From: Candidatus Aminicenantes bacterium UBA876
Lineage (GTDB): Bacteria > Acidobacteriota > Aminicenantia > UBA2199
Length of the DNA stretch: 10,019 bases
NCBI GenBank assembly: GCA_002294665.1
Contig: DBFQ01000095.1
Coordinates: forward strand, 1 to 10,019
Direction of reading: 5' to 3'
The number at the start of each line of letters is the position of its first letter. Positions within the stretch are counted from its first letter, which is position 1. This document shows positions 1-6,935 of this stretch, in pieces. The notes under the pieces are model-generated. The model made no database searches and was not told the DNA's origin. It saw only the letters and a list, made by a program, of their open reading frames with translations. Made by a program: the position numbers and the translations under genes.

Positions 1-476
1 GCGATGGCAACGCGTTGCTGTTGACCGCCGGAAAGCTTGGTGGGCAGGCGGTCGGCCATTCCCTCCAGGCCCACGGACTCCAGGATCTCCATGACCCGCT
101 GATGCCGCTCCTGGCGGGGTACTCCCTGCAGCATCATGATGTATTCCACGTTTTCTTCCACGCGCAGTACGGGGACCAGGTTATAGGCCTGGAAAATGAA
201 ACCGATATGATCCCGCCGGAAATCCGATAATTCGCGGTCGCTCATGGTGGAGAGGTCCTGTCCGTCCAGGATTACTTTGCCGTCCGTGGGGGTGTCCAAC
301 CCGGAGATGATGTTGAGGAAAGTGGTTTTACCGGAACCCGAGGGCCCGACAATGGCGGCGAATTCACCCTTCGCGATATCAAGGTCGATGCCCTGGACCG
401 CATGAACATCCACGCCGTTGTCGTGGTAGGTCTTGGTCACGTTCCGGGTCGCGACAATCAAGTTGCCTGGTTGCAT
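1..476 (-). CDS. ABC transporter ATP-binding protein, LolD/MacB type (partial)
   Basis: This is the ATPase of an ABC exporter, expected to sit on the cytoplasmic face and power the two permeases encoded just upstream. Reading the minus strand from ATG at 476 gives 158 codons before the window edge, so the C-terminus (Walker B aspartate, H-loop) is missing. Visible motifs are Walker A GPSGSGKTT near residue 44, the Q-loop FQAYNLVP near residue 95 and the signature LSGGQQQR near residue 148. The spacing and the 'NLVPVLRVEENV' segment after the Q-loop are typical of the LolD/MacB/FtsE branch (the MacB-type, mechanotransmission superfamily). A good ribosome site, AAGGAG at 483-488, stands 6 nt before the ATG. 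The gene begins 21 nt after the stop of the second permease, so it is the last visible gene of a LolA-permease-permease-ATPase operon. The family is near certain; the substrate is not known. Confidence 0.95.
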   Translation of the reverse strand, partial: MQPGNLIVATRNVTKTYHDNGVDVHAVQGIDLDIAKGEFAAIVGPSGSGKTTFLNIISGLDTPTDGKVILDGQDLSTMSDRELSDFRRDHIGFIFQAYNLVPVLRVEENVEYIMMLQGVPRQERHQRVMEILESVGLEGMADRLPTKLSGGQQQRVAI

Positions 477-497
477 ATTCGACTCCTTGCCTTTGGT

Positions 498-1721
498 CTA
501 GAGGCTCTTGCGCAACGCGTCGGCGATGCGCATACGCCCGGCCACACGGGCGGGATACAATCCCACCAGGGCGCAGAACGCCACCACCCAGAGTGGGTAT
601 TTGACAAACTGCATGGCGCGCAGAACCGGATACATCAATTCCTGGATATGCACCCCGGTCATTTCAATGCCTCGGTAATCAATGCCGGAGTGGGCCACGA
701 CAGCGGTGAGGATCAGGCCGAGCAATACGCCGATCACCGTGCTGATCAGGCCCAACGCCAGCGCTTCCATCACGATCAGTTTGCGGATACCCCCGGCGCG
801 GGTGCCCACCGCTCGCAACACGCCGAACTCGAACATGCGTTCGTACAGGGACATGAACAGGGTGTTAATGACGCCGAAGATCACCACGCCCGCCAGAATC
901 ACCGCCATGATCAGCATGCTGAAATCGGTCATATCGAGAACGTTCTTCATCTCGGGCATCAACTGCGGCCATCCCAGCGCCTGGTTCCCTGATCTTGAAT
1001 AGCGTTTCCAGAAAGGCAGATCCGGGTTTTCCGCGTTGCGGATATCATGAAAGCGTACCGCGATCTCATGAATTCCGCCGTTCAACCCCAGCATGTGCTG
1101 CGCGTGTTTGATGGGGACGAGGGCCATGCCGGTATCCAGTTCACGGATTCCAAAGTGGTAGATACCCGACACCCGGAACATCTCCTGGGAAAGTTCGCCG
1201 CCGTCGACGCCTGCGACCGTCATGACCAGGCGATCGCCGAGTGCCACTTCCAGGGTTTCCGCCAGTTTACTGCCGATGATCATGCCGTGATTATCGATTT
1301 GCAGCCATTCACCCTGTTTGAGGGCGTCGTCGAACTGGGAGAGCTGCCGTTCCCGCTCGGGATCCACGCCCACAAGCAGCACCGATTCCACGTTAGCCGC
1401 GGAAGTCAGCATGCCGAACGCCTGGGCCCGGGGAGCAAAACGCTCCACTGCCGTGTCCCGGGCCAATTGATCCAGCAGCGCGTCCGGATCGTTGATGGTC
1501 AGCTCCGCTTCCCGGCTCAGGCGGTAACCTTCGCGGTGGATCTGTGCCTGGCCGAGGAAGGACGATGTGGTTGAACGGATCAGGCTTTCCTTCATGCCGA
1601 TGATCAACGCGTCGGTGAAGATCAGAGAAGCCAGGCCGATACCGATGGCCAGTGAAGCGATAATCGTGCGGCGCTTGTTGCGCAGGATGTTGCGCCAGGC
1701 GAGTTTCCAGTAGAATCCCAT
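498..1721 (-). CDS. FtsX/MacB-type ABC transporter permease (second of pair)
   Basis: A 407-residue inner-membrane permease with the MacB/LolC/LolE layout. It has one N-terminal membrane helix (about 19-41), a large periplasmic domain (about 42-265) and three C-terminal helices (about 268-291, 317-341, 375-393). After the second helix comes the FtsX coupling-helix motif, YERMFEFGVLRAVGTRAGGI (293-312), which contacts the ATPase. The N-terminal 'LAWRNILRNKRRT' is the usual amphipathic lead-in of MacB-like permeases. I chose the ATG at 1721 because AGGGAG (1728-1733) stands 6 nt before it; an in-frame TTG at 1736 would add five residues (MREKQ) but overlaps the stop of the previous gene and has no clear ribosome site. 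It is paralogous to the neighbouring permease, suggesting a heterodimer as in LolCE. Such exporters work on lipoproteins, lipids or peptides from the periplasmic side; the substrate here is unknown. Confidence 0.93.
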   Translation of the reverse strand: MGFYWKLAWRNILRNKRRTIIASLAIGIGLASLIFTDALIIGMKESLIRSTTSSFLGQAQIHREGYRLSREAELTINDPDALLDQLARDTAVERFAPRAQAFGMLTSAANVESVLLVGVDPERERQLSQFDDALKQGEWLQIDNHGMIIGSKLAETLEVALGDRLVMTVAGVDGGELSQEMFRVSGIYHFGIRELDTGMALVPIKHAQHMLGLNGGIHEIAVRFHDIRNAENPDLPFWKRYSRSGNQALGWPQLMPEMKNVLDMTDFSMLIMAVILAGVVIFGVINTLFMSLYERMFEFGVLRAVGTRAGGIRKLIVMEALALGLISTVIGVLLGLILTAVVAHSGIDYRGIEMTGVHIQELMYPVLRAMQFVKYPLWVVAFCALVGLYPARVAGRMRIADALRKSL

Positions 1722-1727
1722 CTGCTT

Positions 1728-1733
1728 CTCCCT
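1728..1733 (-). promoter_or_regulatory. Ribosome binding site deciding the second permease start
   Basis: AGGGAG on the minus strand, 6 nt before the ATG at 1721. It overlaps the upstream permease's TGA stop (1733-1735) by one base, so translation of the two permeases is probably coupled. It argues for the ATG at 1721 over the upstream TTG at 1736. Confidence 0.7.
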
Positions 1734-2947
1734 CAATGCATGCGCATGGAACGCGCGGGATCGGTGTGAGCCGCCTTCAGGGCCGGGATCAGGCTGACCA
1801 GCAGAGCGGACAACACCACGGTCACGGCGGGGATGGTGAAGCTGCGCAGATTGACTTCCGTGCGCATGGTTTCAAAAGTCATGCCCCCGTAGGTAAAGGC
1901 CTCGAAAAAACGGATGCCTTTGAAAGACAGGAGGTGGTTGATCAGCAGCCCCGACACCGTGCCGGCCGCAATGCAGATCAATGCCAGGATCATCACTTCC
2001 GCAAGTACCAGGTGGACGATCTGTCCCGGCCGGGTGCCCACGGCGCGCAGCATGCCGTACTCTCTCCGGCGTTCCAGCACCGACATCAACACCGTGTTCA
2101 GGATGCCCACGGCCACGACCAGCACGATCACCAACAGCATGATCCACATGCCTTCCTGGTCGGCTTTCATCGCTTTGTAGAAGGATTCGGCGAATTCCTG
2201 CCAAGGGGCCACGCGCAGCAGGGGTGAAGCGATGCGCTCTCTCAGGTCGCGGGTGACGGATTCCACGCGTCCCAGCCTGTTGACCACAATGGCGATTTCA
2301 TGCACGCGGTTCTGCAGCACCAGCAATTGCTGGGCTTCGACGATGGGGAGGTAAAAAGCGCTGCGGTCGTCCATGTCGTTGCCCGATTCCATGATCCCCA
2401 CCACGCGATAACGTTCATTGGCGATGGAACCGTCCGCCGCCTGGCTGATGATGACCACGTCCCCTTCAATTTCCGCCCGCAGTAACCCGGCCAGGCCTTT
2501 ACCGAGAATCACTTCCTTGGCGTCAATGGCGGAAAAGCTCTTGCCTTGCACGATGCGGTTGCGGAAGCGTGTGGTCTGGTGCTCCCTTTGCGGATGCACG
2601 CCGATGATGCGCACCCCGGCGCTCTTGTCATCGGCCGCCGCCAGTCCGGCGGAATAGATTCGGGGAGTCCAGTTTTCCACTTCGTCTGCCTGTTCCAGGG
2701 CGCGTTGCACGGCGTCGGGGTTGTCGATGGTGCGGTACAGGGAAGGGGTTTCCAGGTATTCGTGGTGGTGAATCTGGATATGTCCCAGGCGCGTGCGGGT
2801 GAAGACATCGATGATCTGGTTGTAACTGCCGTCGGAAAAGCCGATGAAAAAAGCGGCCAGCACAAATCCGCCGAACATGCTGAGCGCAGTCAGCAGCGAA
2901 CGCCGTTTCTGGCGGAACACGTTGCGGAAAGCCATTTTCACTATCAT
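1733..2947 (-). CDS. FtsX/MacB-type ABC transporter permease (first of pair)
   Basis: A 404-residue inner-membrane permease of the MacB/LolCE architecture. Helix 1 is at about 17-38, a periplasmic MacB-like domain fills about 40-265, and C-terminal helices lie at about 267-290, 311-336 and 368-391. The FtsX coupling motif ERRREYGMLRAVGTRPGQI (292-310) is present. The N-terminal 'MAFRNVFRQKRRS' is typical of the family. The ATG at 2947 follows AAGAGG (2955-2960) at 7-nt spacing; an internal ATG four codons on lacks a ribosome site. The gene starts 26 nt after the LolA-like gene and ends just before the second permease. It shares overall layout and the 'LRAVGTR' segment with that permease, so the pair probably arose by duplication and forms a heterodimer with two copies of the ATPase. 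The likely role is envelope lipid or lipoprotein traffic, inferred from the LolA-like partner; macrolide-type efflux is an alternative. Confidence 0.94.
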   Translation of the reverse strand: MIVKMAFRNVFRQKRRSLLTALSMFGGFVLAAFFIGFSDGSYNQIIDVFTRTRLGHIQIHHHEYLETPSLYRTIDNPDAVQRALEQADEVENWTPRIYSAGLAAADDKSAGVRIIGVHPQREHQTTRFRNRIVQGKSFSAIDAKEVILGKGLAGLLRAEIEGDVVIISQAADGSIANERYRVVGIMESGNDMDDRSAFYLPIVEAQQLLVLQNRVHEIAIVVNRLGRVESVTRDLRERIASPLLRVAPWQEFAESFYKAMKADQEGMWIMLLVIVLVVAVGILNTVLMSVLERRREYGMLRAVGTRPGQIVHLVLAEVMILALICIAAGTVSGLLINHLLSFKGIRFFEAFTYGGMTFETMRTEVNLRSFTIPAVTVVLSALLVSLIPALKAAHTDPARSMRMH

Positions 2948-2973
2948 CTCAATGCCTCTTGGCCTTCGTACGC

Positions 2974-3735
2974 CTATTCGCGTGTCCTCAGGTTGCGCAG
3001 GGAGAATATGTTTTCTGAGACGGCGATGTTGAACGCGGCTTCCAGGTAGCGGACTACGGTGCGGTGTCCCTTTTTGTTCAGCGGCTCCAATGTCATCACG
3101 GACGGAATGGTGCGGTCGCTGAATACACGCACTTCAGAGAACTCGATCCTGCGCATGCGATTGCCTTTTTCGTCAAAAAATTCCTGCCAGACGGGGATCA
3201 AACCTTCTTCCCGCACCGCCGTGATCACATGTCCCCATACGATGGGGCGGTCGGGCTTGGGAATGCTCTTGACATAGAGCAAGCCGGGCTCAGGTGCGTC
3301 GACGGCAGCCATCGCGAATTCGTAATCCTCCAGGAAGGTGTACTCCTTGACCAGGTCGTCGTTGGTGAAATCCGAGCCCATCCAGGAGCCCATCATCATC
3401 GAAGGGGGGATTTTCATGACCTTGTCGGTCTTGGGCAGGTAATTCCACATCTCGTTGCCCACGCGCAGGGTGGCCATACCCTTTTCCTTACGGGGCTCCA
3501 GAATGCGCAGAAAGGTCTTGTCCGTACCCCGGCTCCAGGAGCGGATCTTCAGGGCGCGTTCCCAGTGCGGTGTGGTGATCACCATCTCCATCAGGGCTTC
3601 GGAAGAATCGGCGCGATAGAGTTCATCCATGCGCTGCACGATTTCCCGCGCCCTGGGATCCTCACCGGCCGCAATCATTGCGCAAAGCGTCAACAATATC
3701 AGCGGCAATGTGTTTCCGGTCCTGAAGAACATCAT
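2974..3735 (-). CDS. LolA-like outer membrane lipoprotein-sorting protein
   Basis: A 253-residue secreted protein. Residues 1-23 form a signal peptide (short basic start, hydrophobic PLILLTLCAMIAA), so the mature protein is periplasmic. The central block, with GMATLRVGNEMWNYLPKTDK (86-105) and MMMGSWMGSDFTNDDLVKEY (113-132), is characteristic of the LolA_like 'outer membrane lipoprotein-sorting' family (COG2834/PF17131 as I recall). These half-barrel proteins are thought to carry lipids or lipoproteins across the periplasm. They are often encoded beside RND or ABC exporters, as here, where two permeases and an ATPase follow. A strong AAGGAGG (3741-3747) lies 5 nt before the ATG at 3735 and 8 nt before a second ATG at 3732; either could be used and the signal peptide is unaffected. 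It is not a classic LolA, which is shorter (about 180 residues mature), and no LolB-like gene is visible. Family sure; cargo unknown. Confidence 0.9.
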   Translation of the reverse strand: MMFFRTGNTLPLILLTLCAMIAAGEDPRAREIVQRMDELYRADSSEALMEMVITTPHWERALKIRSWSRGTDKTFLRILEPRKEKGMATLRVGNEMWNYLPKTDKVMKIPPSMMMGSWMGSDFTNDDLVKEYTFLEDYEFAMAAVDAPEPGLLYVKSIPKPDRPIVWGHVITAVREEGLIPVWQEFFDEKGNRMRRIEFSEVRVFSDRTIPSVMTLEPLNKKGHRTVVRYLEAAFNIAVSENIFSLRNLRTRE

Positions 3736-3740
3736 GATCG

Positions 3741-3747
3741 CCTCCTT
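3741..3747 (-). promoter_or_regulatory. Strong ribosome binding site of the LolA-like gene
   Basis: AAGGAGG on the minus strand, 5 nt before the first of two adjacent ATG codons and 8 nt before the second. Its position leaves both starts possible. Confidence 0.75.
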
Positions 3748-3756
3748 GGTTCTATA

Positions 3757-3787
3757 TTCATAGTGCCATTATCGGCGAATCTGTCAA
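3757..3787 (-). promoter_or_regulatory. Possible sigma-70 promoter for the LolA/ABC operon
   Basis: In the 58-nt gap after the response regulator, the minus strand holds a perfect TTGACA (3782-3787) and, 19 nt later, TATGAA (3757-3762, 4 of 6 bases). The spacing is one or two bases longer than ideal. The same words (TTGACAGAT and TATGAATA) recur at 17-nt spacing in the promoter at 8675-8703, which raises confidence a little. A TGGCAC word (3763-3768), like a sigma-54 -24 box, also lies here, but the matching -12 GC is absent. The operon may therefore have its own start or may be read through from the kinase-regulator operon. Confidence 0.4.
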
Positions 3788-3793
3788 GGGAGT

Positions 3794-5176
3794 TTACTGA
3801 TTTTTTTCAGCAGGCCCTTTTGGAAAAATTTTCAACTGCTTGAGTTTGTAGCGCAACCCCGATTCGGAGATCCCCAGTTCTTCCGCGGCCCGGGACTGGT
3901 TGCCTGCGTGTTTTTCCAGGGTTTCTTTCAGGATGCGCGTTTCAATCGCGGCAAGTCGTTCCGCCAGGGTGGCGCCCGGCTCCGGCGCGGACGCTTCAGC
4001 GGCGGAGTAGAGGTAAATCGGCAGGTCACCGACGGACAGGGTTTCTCCCCGGCAGAGGATCACCGCACGTTCAATGATGTTTTCCAACTCGCGGATATTG
4101 CCGGGATAGTCGTACTTCATCAACCGGTCCAGGGCCTCCCGGGAAATTCCCTGGAGCGCTTTTTTTTCCCGGGAATTGAATCTGCGGATAAACAGGTCCG
4201 CCAGCAGGGGAATTTCGGCTTTGCGTTCGCGCAGGGGAGGGAGGTGGACATGCAGCACGTTGAGCCTGTAATACAGATCCGCACGGAAACGGCCGGCGGC
4301 CATTTCCTCCTGCAGGTCCCGGTGGGTGGCACTGATCAGGCGGATGTCGACTGCGATCGGCTCGTTGGAACCCAGGCGCGTGATGGTGCGCTCCTGGAGA
4401 ACGCGCAACAACTTGACCTGCACGGGCAGGGGCATCTCGCCGATCTCGTCGAGAAACAGCGTTCCGCCCCGGGCTTCTTCGAAGCGGCCCCTACGCGTGA
4501 CCGCGCCGGTGAAAGCGCCTTTGACCGATCCGAACAATTCCGCTTCCACCAGGGTTTCCGGCAGGGCCGCAAGGTTGACTCGAACCATGGGGCCATGGCG
4601 CCGCGATGAATGCTGGTGAATGAGGTTGGCCAGGACTTCCTTCCCGGTACCGCTTTCTCCGCTGATCAGCACGCTGGCCTGGGAATCGGCGCCCCGGAGC
4701 GCCGTGTTCAGCGTACGCTGCATGGCTTCTGAATGGAACACGAAGTCAGGATGGGCGAAGCGCTCGCTCATGTGTTGCACCAGGCGCCGGTTCTCGCGCG
4801 TCAAGGTGACATGCTCCAGGGCGCGGTGGACTTCGTGAAGCAACGTCGCCATCTCGAGCGGCTTGGTCAGGTAGGTGTGGGCCCCGGCCTTGAGCAGGGC
4901 CACGGCTTTTTCCACGGAGCTGTAGGCGGTCATGATGATCACGGGAACCAGGGGGTTCGCCCGCCGCATGGCGGCCAGAACCTCGTCGCCTTCCATGTCG
5001 GGAAGGCGGTAATCCAGCAACGCCAGGTCCACGCTATGGGACTCGAAGTATTGCAGGCCGGATTGAGCGTCCGCGACCAGGTGAACCTGGTAGCCCGATT
5101 CCGCCAGGCGATCCCGGATGACTTCCCCCGCCAGCGTTTCGTCTTCAATCACCAGGATGTTGTATTCATTGTTCAT
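3794..5176 (-). CDS. NtrC-family sigma-54-dependent response regulator
   Basis: A full-length 460-residue transcriptional activator of sigma-54 RNA polymerase. The receiver domain (about 5-120) has the acidic pocket E11/D12, phospho-acceptor D55 (LLDYRLPD), T83 and K105 (TKPLE). The AAA+ domain (about 146-375) has Walker A GESGTGKE (173-180), the sigma-54 contact loop GAFTGA (220-225), Walker B LFLDE (240-244), RADLYYRLNV (298-307) and YPGNIRELEN (357-366). The C-terminal Fis-type helix-turn-helix (about 407-450) reads HAGNQSRAAEELGISESGLR. All key residues are intact, so it should be functional. Its start overlaps the kinase stop by 11 nt, and GGAGGAGG stands 6 nt before the ATG, so the two form a two-component pair. 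It resembles ZraR/AtoC/HydG-type regulators; I do not assign a symbol. A clear sigma-54 promoter upstream of 7445 is its most likely target in this window. Confidence 0.97.
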   Translation of the reverse strand: MNNEYNILVIEDETLAGEVIRDRLAESGYQVHLVADAQSGLQYFESHSVDLALLDYRLPDMEGDEVLAAMRRANPLVPVIIMTAYSSVEKAVALLKAGAHTYLTKPLEMATLLHEVHRALEHVTLTRENRRLVQHMSERFAHPDFVFHSEAMQRTLNTALRGADSQASVLISGESGTGKEVLANLIHQHSSRRHGPMVRVNLAALPETLVEAELFGSVKGAFTGAVTRRGRFEEARGGTLFLDEIGEMPLPVQVKLLRVLQERTITRLGSNEPIAVDIRLISATHRDLQEEMAAGRFRADLYYRLNVLHVHLPPLRERKAEIPLLADLFIRRFNSREKKALQGISREALDRLMKYDYPGNIRELENIIERAVILCRGETLSVGDLPIYLYSAAEASAPEPGATLAERLAAIETRILKETLEKHAGNQSRAAEELGISESGLRYKLKQLKIFPKGPAEKNQ

Positions 5177-6416
5177 CAGCGCCTCCTCCGGGCAGGCTGA
5201 TGGAAAAATGCGTGTATCCCGGGCGCGATTCCTGCAGCGAAACGGAACCGTTCATGGCCGTAATCAGCCGTCTTACCACGAACAGGCCCAGGCCCGTGCC
5301 CTTTGTCTTTCCCGAAATATAAGGTTGAAATATGCCGGCCTGCAATCCGGGTTCAATTCCCCGGCCGTTGTCGCGGATATCCATTTGCAATTGATTGGGG
5401 GTCAGGCGTGCAGACAGGGTGATGCGGTCGGCTCCGGCTTCAATGCTGTTCTGGATGAGGTTGCGCAGGATCTGGCGCAACAGGTCGGGATCGACGGGAA
5501 AAAAGGCTGACGGCGCATCAAACTCCAGTCCCGCCGCATGGGCGCTCAATTCACCCGCCAGCGCGGTTTTCAGTTCATTGAGCAGGAGTGATATGTCAAC
5601 GCGCCGGCAATCGGGCATCACCGGCCGGGAAAGGCGTGAATAGGATTCCAGGATCGAGGTGATGCGCCTTACCTCGTCACGGGTGGCGGTCAGATAGTGA
5701 TCCGTACGCTCATCCGTGTGGGTTTTTACACGCTCCCGGACGACGTCCAGGGTCAATCCCAGCGAATTCAGCGGGTTGCGAATCTCATGCGCGATTTCAG
5801 CGGAAAACAACGCGAGTTCCTCCAAACGTTGCCTGGATTCGCGTTCCCGCTGGAGTTCGAGTTCGTGCCGGAAGAAACGCCGGTTCAATAAATGCAGCAG
5901 GATCAGCACTGTGGCCGTGAATACCAGCACGATCAATGCCTGCAAAAGGAAAGCTTTGCGCGCGTTCTGGTTCAGGGTGTCCAGGTACTGCGAGTGAAAT
6001 CCCAGGTCGATCACCCATTGGTTGCCCGTACCGTCGTTGAAACGGGATTGAACATTGAGGATGGTTCCCAGCGGTGATTCCAGCAGGGCCAGTTGCGGCA
6101 GATCGGGTGAGACGGGAAAGTATCCCTCATAACGGGTATACAGGTGCAGCAATTCTTTGCCGCGGCGCATGCCGGCGTACATCAGCGCCGGAATCCCGGA
6201 CAAACGTTGCAGGAAATTCTCCAATTCCCCGGGATCCCTCTCTGCCAGCAGGGAGCCGCTCTTCTGCAACAGTTCGCTGATGACGGCGCCTTCACTTCGG
6301 GTAACGGCTTCGATCTGTTGTTGCAATTGCAGGCGGTTGCTGCGGTTTATCCAGAAAACCAGGGCCGAAAGCGCCAGGATGGGGACCACGAGCAGGAGCA
6401 GGCGGCGGTTTTTCAC
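5166..6416 (-). CDS. Membrane sensor histidine kinase (partner of the NtrC-family regulator)
   Basis: A 416-residue inner-membrane kinase. It has helix 1 (about 5-23), a periplasmic sensor of about 130 residues (24-156) and helix 2 (about 157-177). These are followed by a short charged linker and a dimerization/phosphoacceptor domain with H210 in SAEIAHEIRNPLNSLG (205-220). The HATPase_c domain shows the N-box NLIQNS (319-324), G1 DNGRG (349-353), IFQPYISGK (362-370) and G2 GTGLGL (373-378). There is no PAS or HAMP domain that I can recognise, and the sensor region matches no family I know, so the signal is unknown. The start is GTG at 6416 in a GTGA overlap with the upstream gene's stop and lacks its own strong ribosome site, so translation is probably coupled. 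The kinase type (NtrB/ZraS-like H-box and cognate regulator) fits sigma-54 signalling. Confidence 0.95.
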   Translation of the reverse strand: MKNRRLLLLVVPILALSALVFWINRSNRLQLQQQIEAVTRSEGAVISELLQKSGSLLAERDPGELENFLQRLSGIPALMYAGMRRGKELLHLYTRYEGYFPVSPDLPQLALLESPLGTILNVQSRFNDGTGNQWVIDLGFHSQYLDTLNQNARKAFLLQALIVLVFTATVLILLHLLNRRFFRHELELQRERESRQRLEELALFSAEIAHEIRNPLNSLGLTLDVVRERVKTHTDERTDHYLTATRDEVRRITSILESYSRLSRPVMPDCRRVDISLLLNELKTALAGELSAHAAGLEFDAPSAFFPVDPDLLRQILRNLIQNSIEAGADRITLSARLTPNQLQMDIRDNGRGIEPGLQAGIFQPYISGKTKGTGLGLFVVRRLITAMNGSVSLQESRPGYTHFSISLPGGGADEQ

Positions 6417-6865
6417 AATGATGAGGCCCGGCGTCCGCGGCGTTCACGTTTGCGTTCCTGTTGGTGCCAGAGGGGAAATCCGTGTGGATCACGAAGCTCA
6501 ATGGTCCGTTTCTTCCACGTGATTCGCCGCGCGATGATCAGCGGCGGCGGATCCGGGACCGGAACACGGGAACCCGTAACCGTAATCCGGTCATTCAGCG
6601 CGGGAAGCGGGTCCAGAAAGCCGGGCGGCGCCGTTTCCACCAGTACGGATTCCCCCGCGGGAGTGCGGATTTCCAGGACCACCATCGACTGGTGGGCGTA
6701 GCACTTGCGCTGGTGCAGGGCCAGCACCGTTCCACTGTACTCCGTAACGGTGTTGACACGGTAATAGCGCCAGGGTTGGGCGCTGCGCCGACAGAAATGG
6801 TTGGACTCCTGCGCCGGGATAGTTACGGTCACTACCAGCAGCAGCAGGGTGACGGCGTGTTTCAT
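6413..6865 (-). CDS. Secreted OB-fold-like protein, paralog of 6936-7445, coupled to the kinase
   Basis: A 150-residue protein with an apparent signal peptide (1-18, KHAVTLLLLVVTVTIPA), so probably periplasmic. The mature part (about 40-134) looks like a small five-stranded OB-type barrel: YSGTV (43-47), a V/I-rich strand (61-66), PPGFLD (80-85), DRITVTGSR (92-100) and IIARRI...LRDPHGFPLW (110-133). It lines up segment by segment with the neighbouring protein at 6936-7445 but has lost most of its cysteines. The C-terminus is strongly basic (135-147). The reading frame is open back to 7084, but I start at the ATG at 6865. This fits the signal peptide, and an excellent promoter ends 12 nt upstream; the longer version would overlap the preceding gene and begin with low-complexity Ala-rich sequence. 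There is no good ribosome site. Its stop overlaps the kinase GTG (GTGA), so a role as kinase accessory or regulatory partner is plausible but unproven. Confidence 0.75.
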   Translation of the reverse strand: MKHAVTLLLLVVTVTIPAQESNHFCRRSAQPWRYYRVNTVTEYSGTVLALHQRKCYAHQSMVVLEIRTPAGESVLVETAPPGFLDPLPALNDRITVTGSRVPVPDPPPLIIARRITWKKRTIELRDPHGFPLWHQQERKRERRGRRASSL

Positions 6866-6877
6866 GAGTCCGTTTCG

Positions 6878-6907
6878 AGTATAACCGGGACCCGGATGCG
6901 ATGTCAA
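6878..6907 (-). promoter_or_regulatory. Sigma-70 promoter of the OB-fold/kinase/regulator operon
   Basis: Minus strand TTGACA (6902-6907, perfect), an 18-nt spacer, and TATACT (6878-6883, 5 of 6). The expected transcription start, about 6-7 nt past the -10, falls near 6871, only about 6 nt before the ATG at 6865, so the mRNA would be nearly leaderless. The -35 lies in the loop of the inverted repeat at 6892-6916, which could serve as an operator. Confidence 0.7.
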
Positions 6908-6916
6908 CGCATCCGG
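6892..6916. repeat. 9-bp perfect inverted repeat around the -35 box
   Basis: Arms CCGGATGCG (6892-6900) and CGCATCCGG (6908-6916) flank a 7-nt loop, whose minus strand reads TTGACAT and thus contains the -35 hexamer. It begins 19 nt after the stop of the OB-fold gene at 6936-7445. No T-run follows on the minus strand, so it is not a standard intrinsic terminator. It could be an operator or a weak 3'-end hairpin. Confidence 0.65.
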
Positions 6917-6935
6917 ATCCCGGAACCGGTTGGCT

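Noticed and set aside
3757..3768. TGGCAC at 3763-3768 as a sigma-54 promoter for the LolA operon.
   Set aside because: The required GC 10 nt after the GG is replaced by AT, so the -12 element is missing.
3064..3843. A 259-codon plus-strand open frame across the LolA-like gene.
   Set aside because: It is antisense to a well-supported gene, has no recognisable domain, and has an Asp/His/Gly-rich composition typical of shadows; the same applies to 402-992, 1047-1574, 3908-4609 and 4733-5200.
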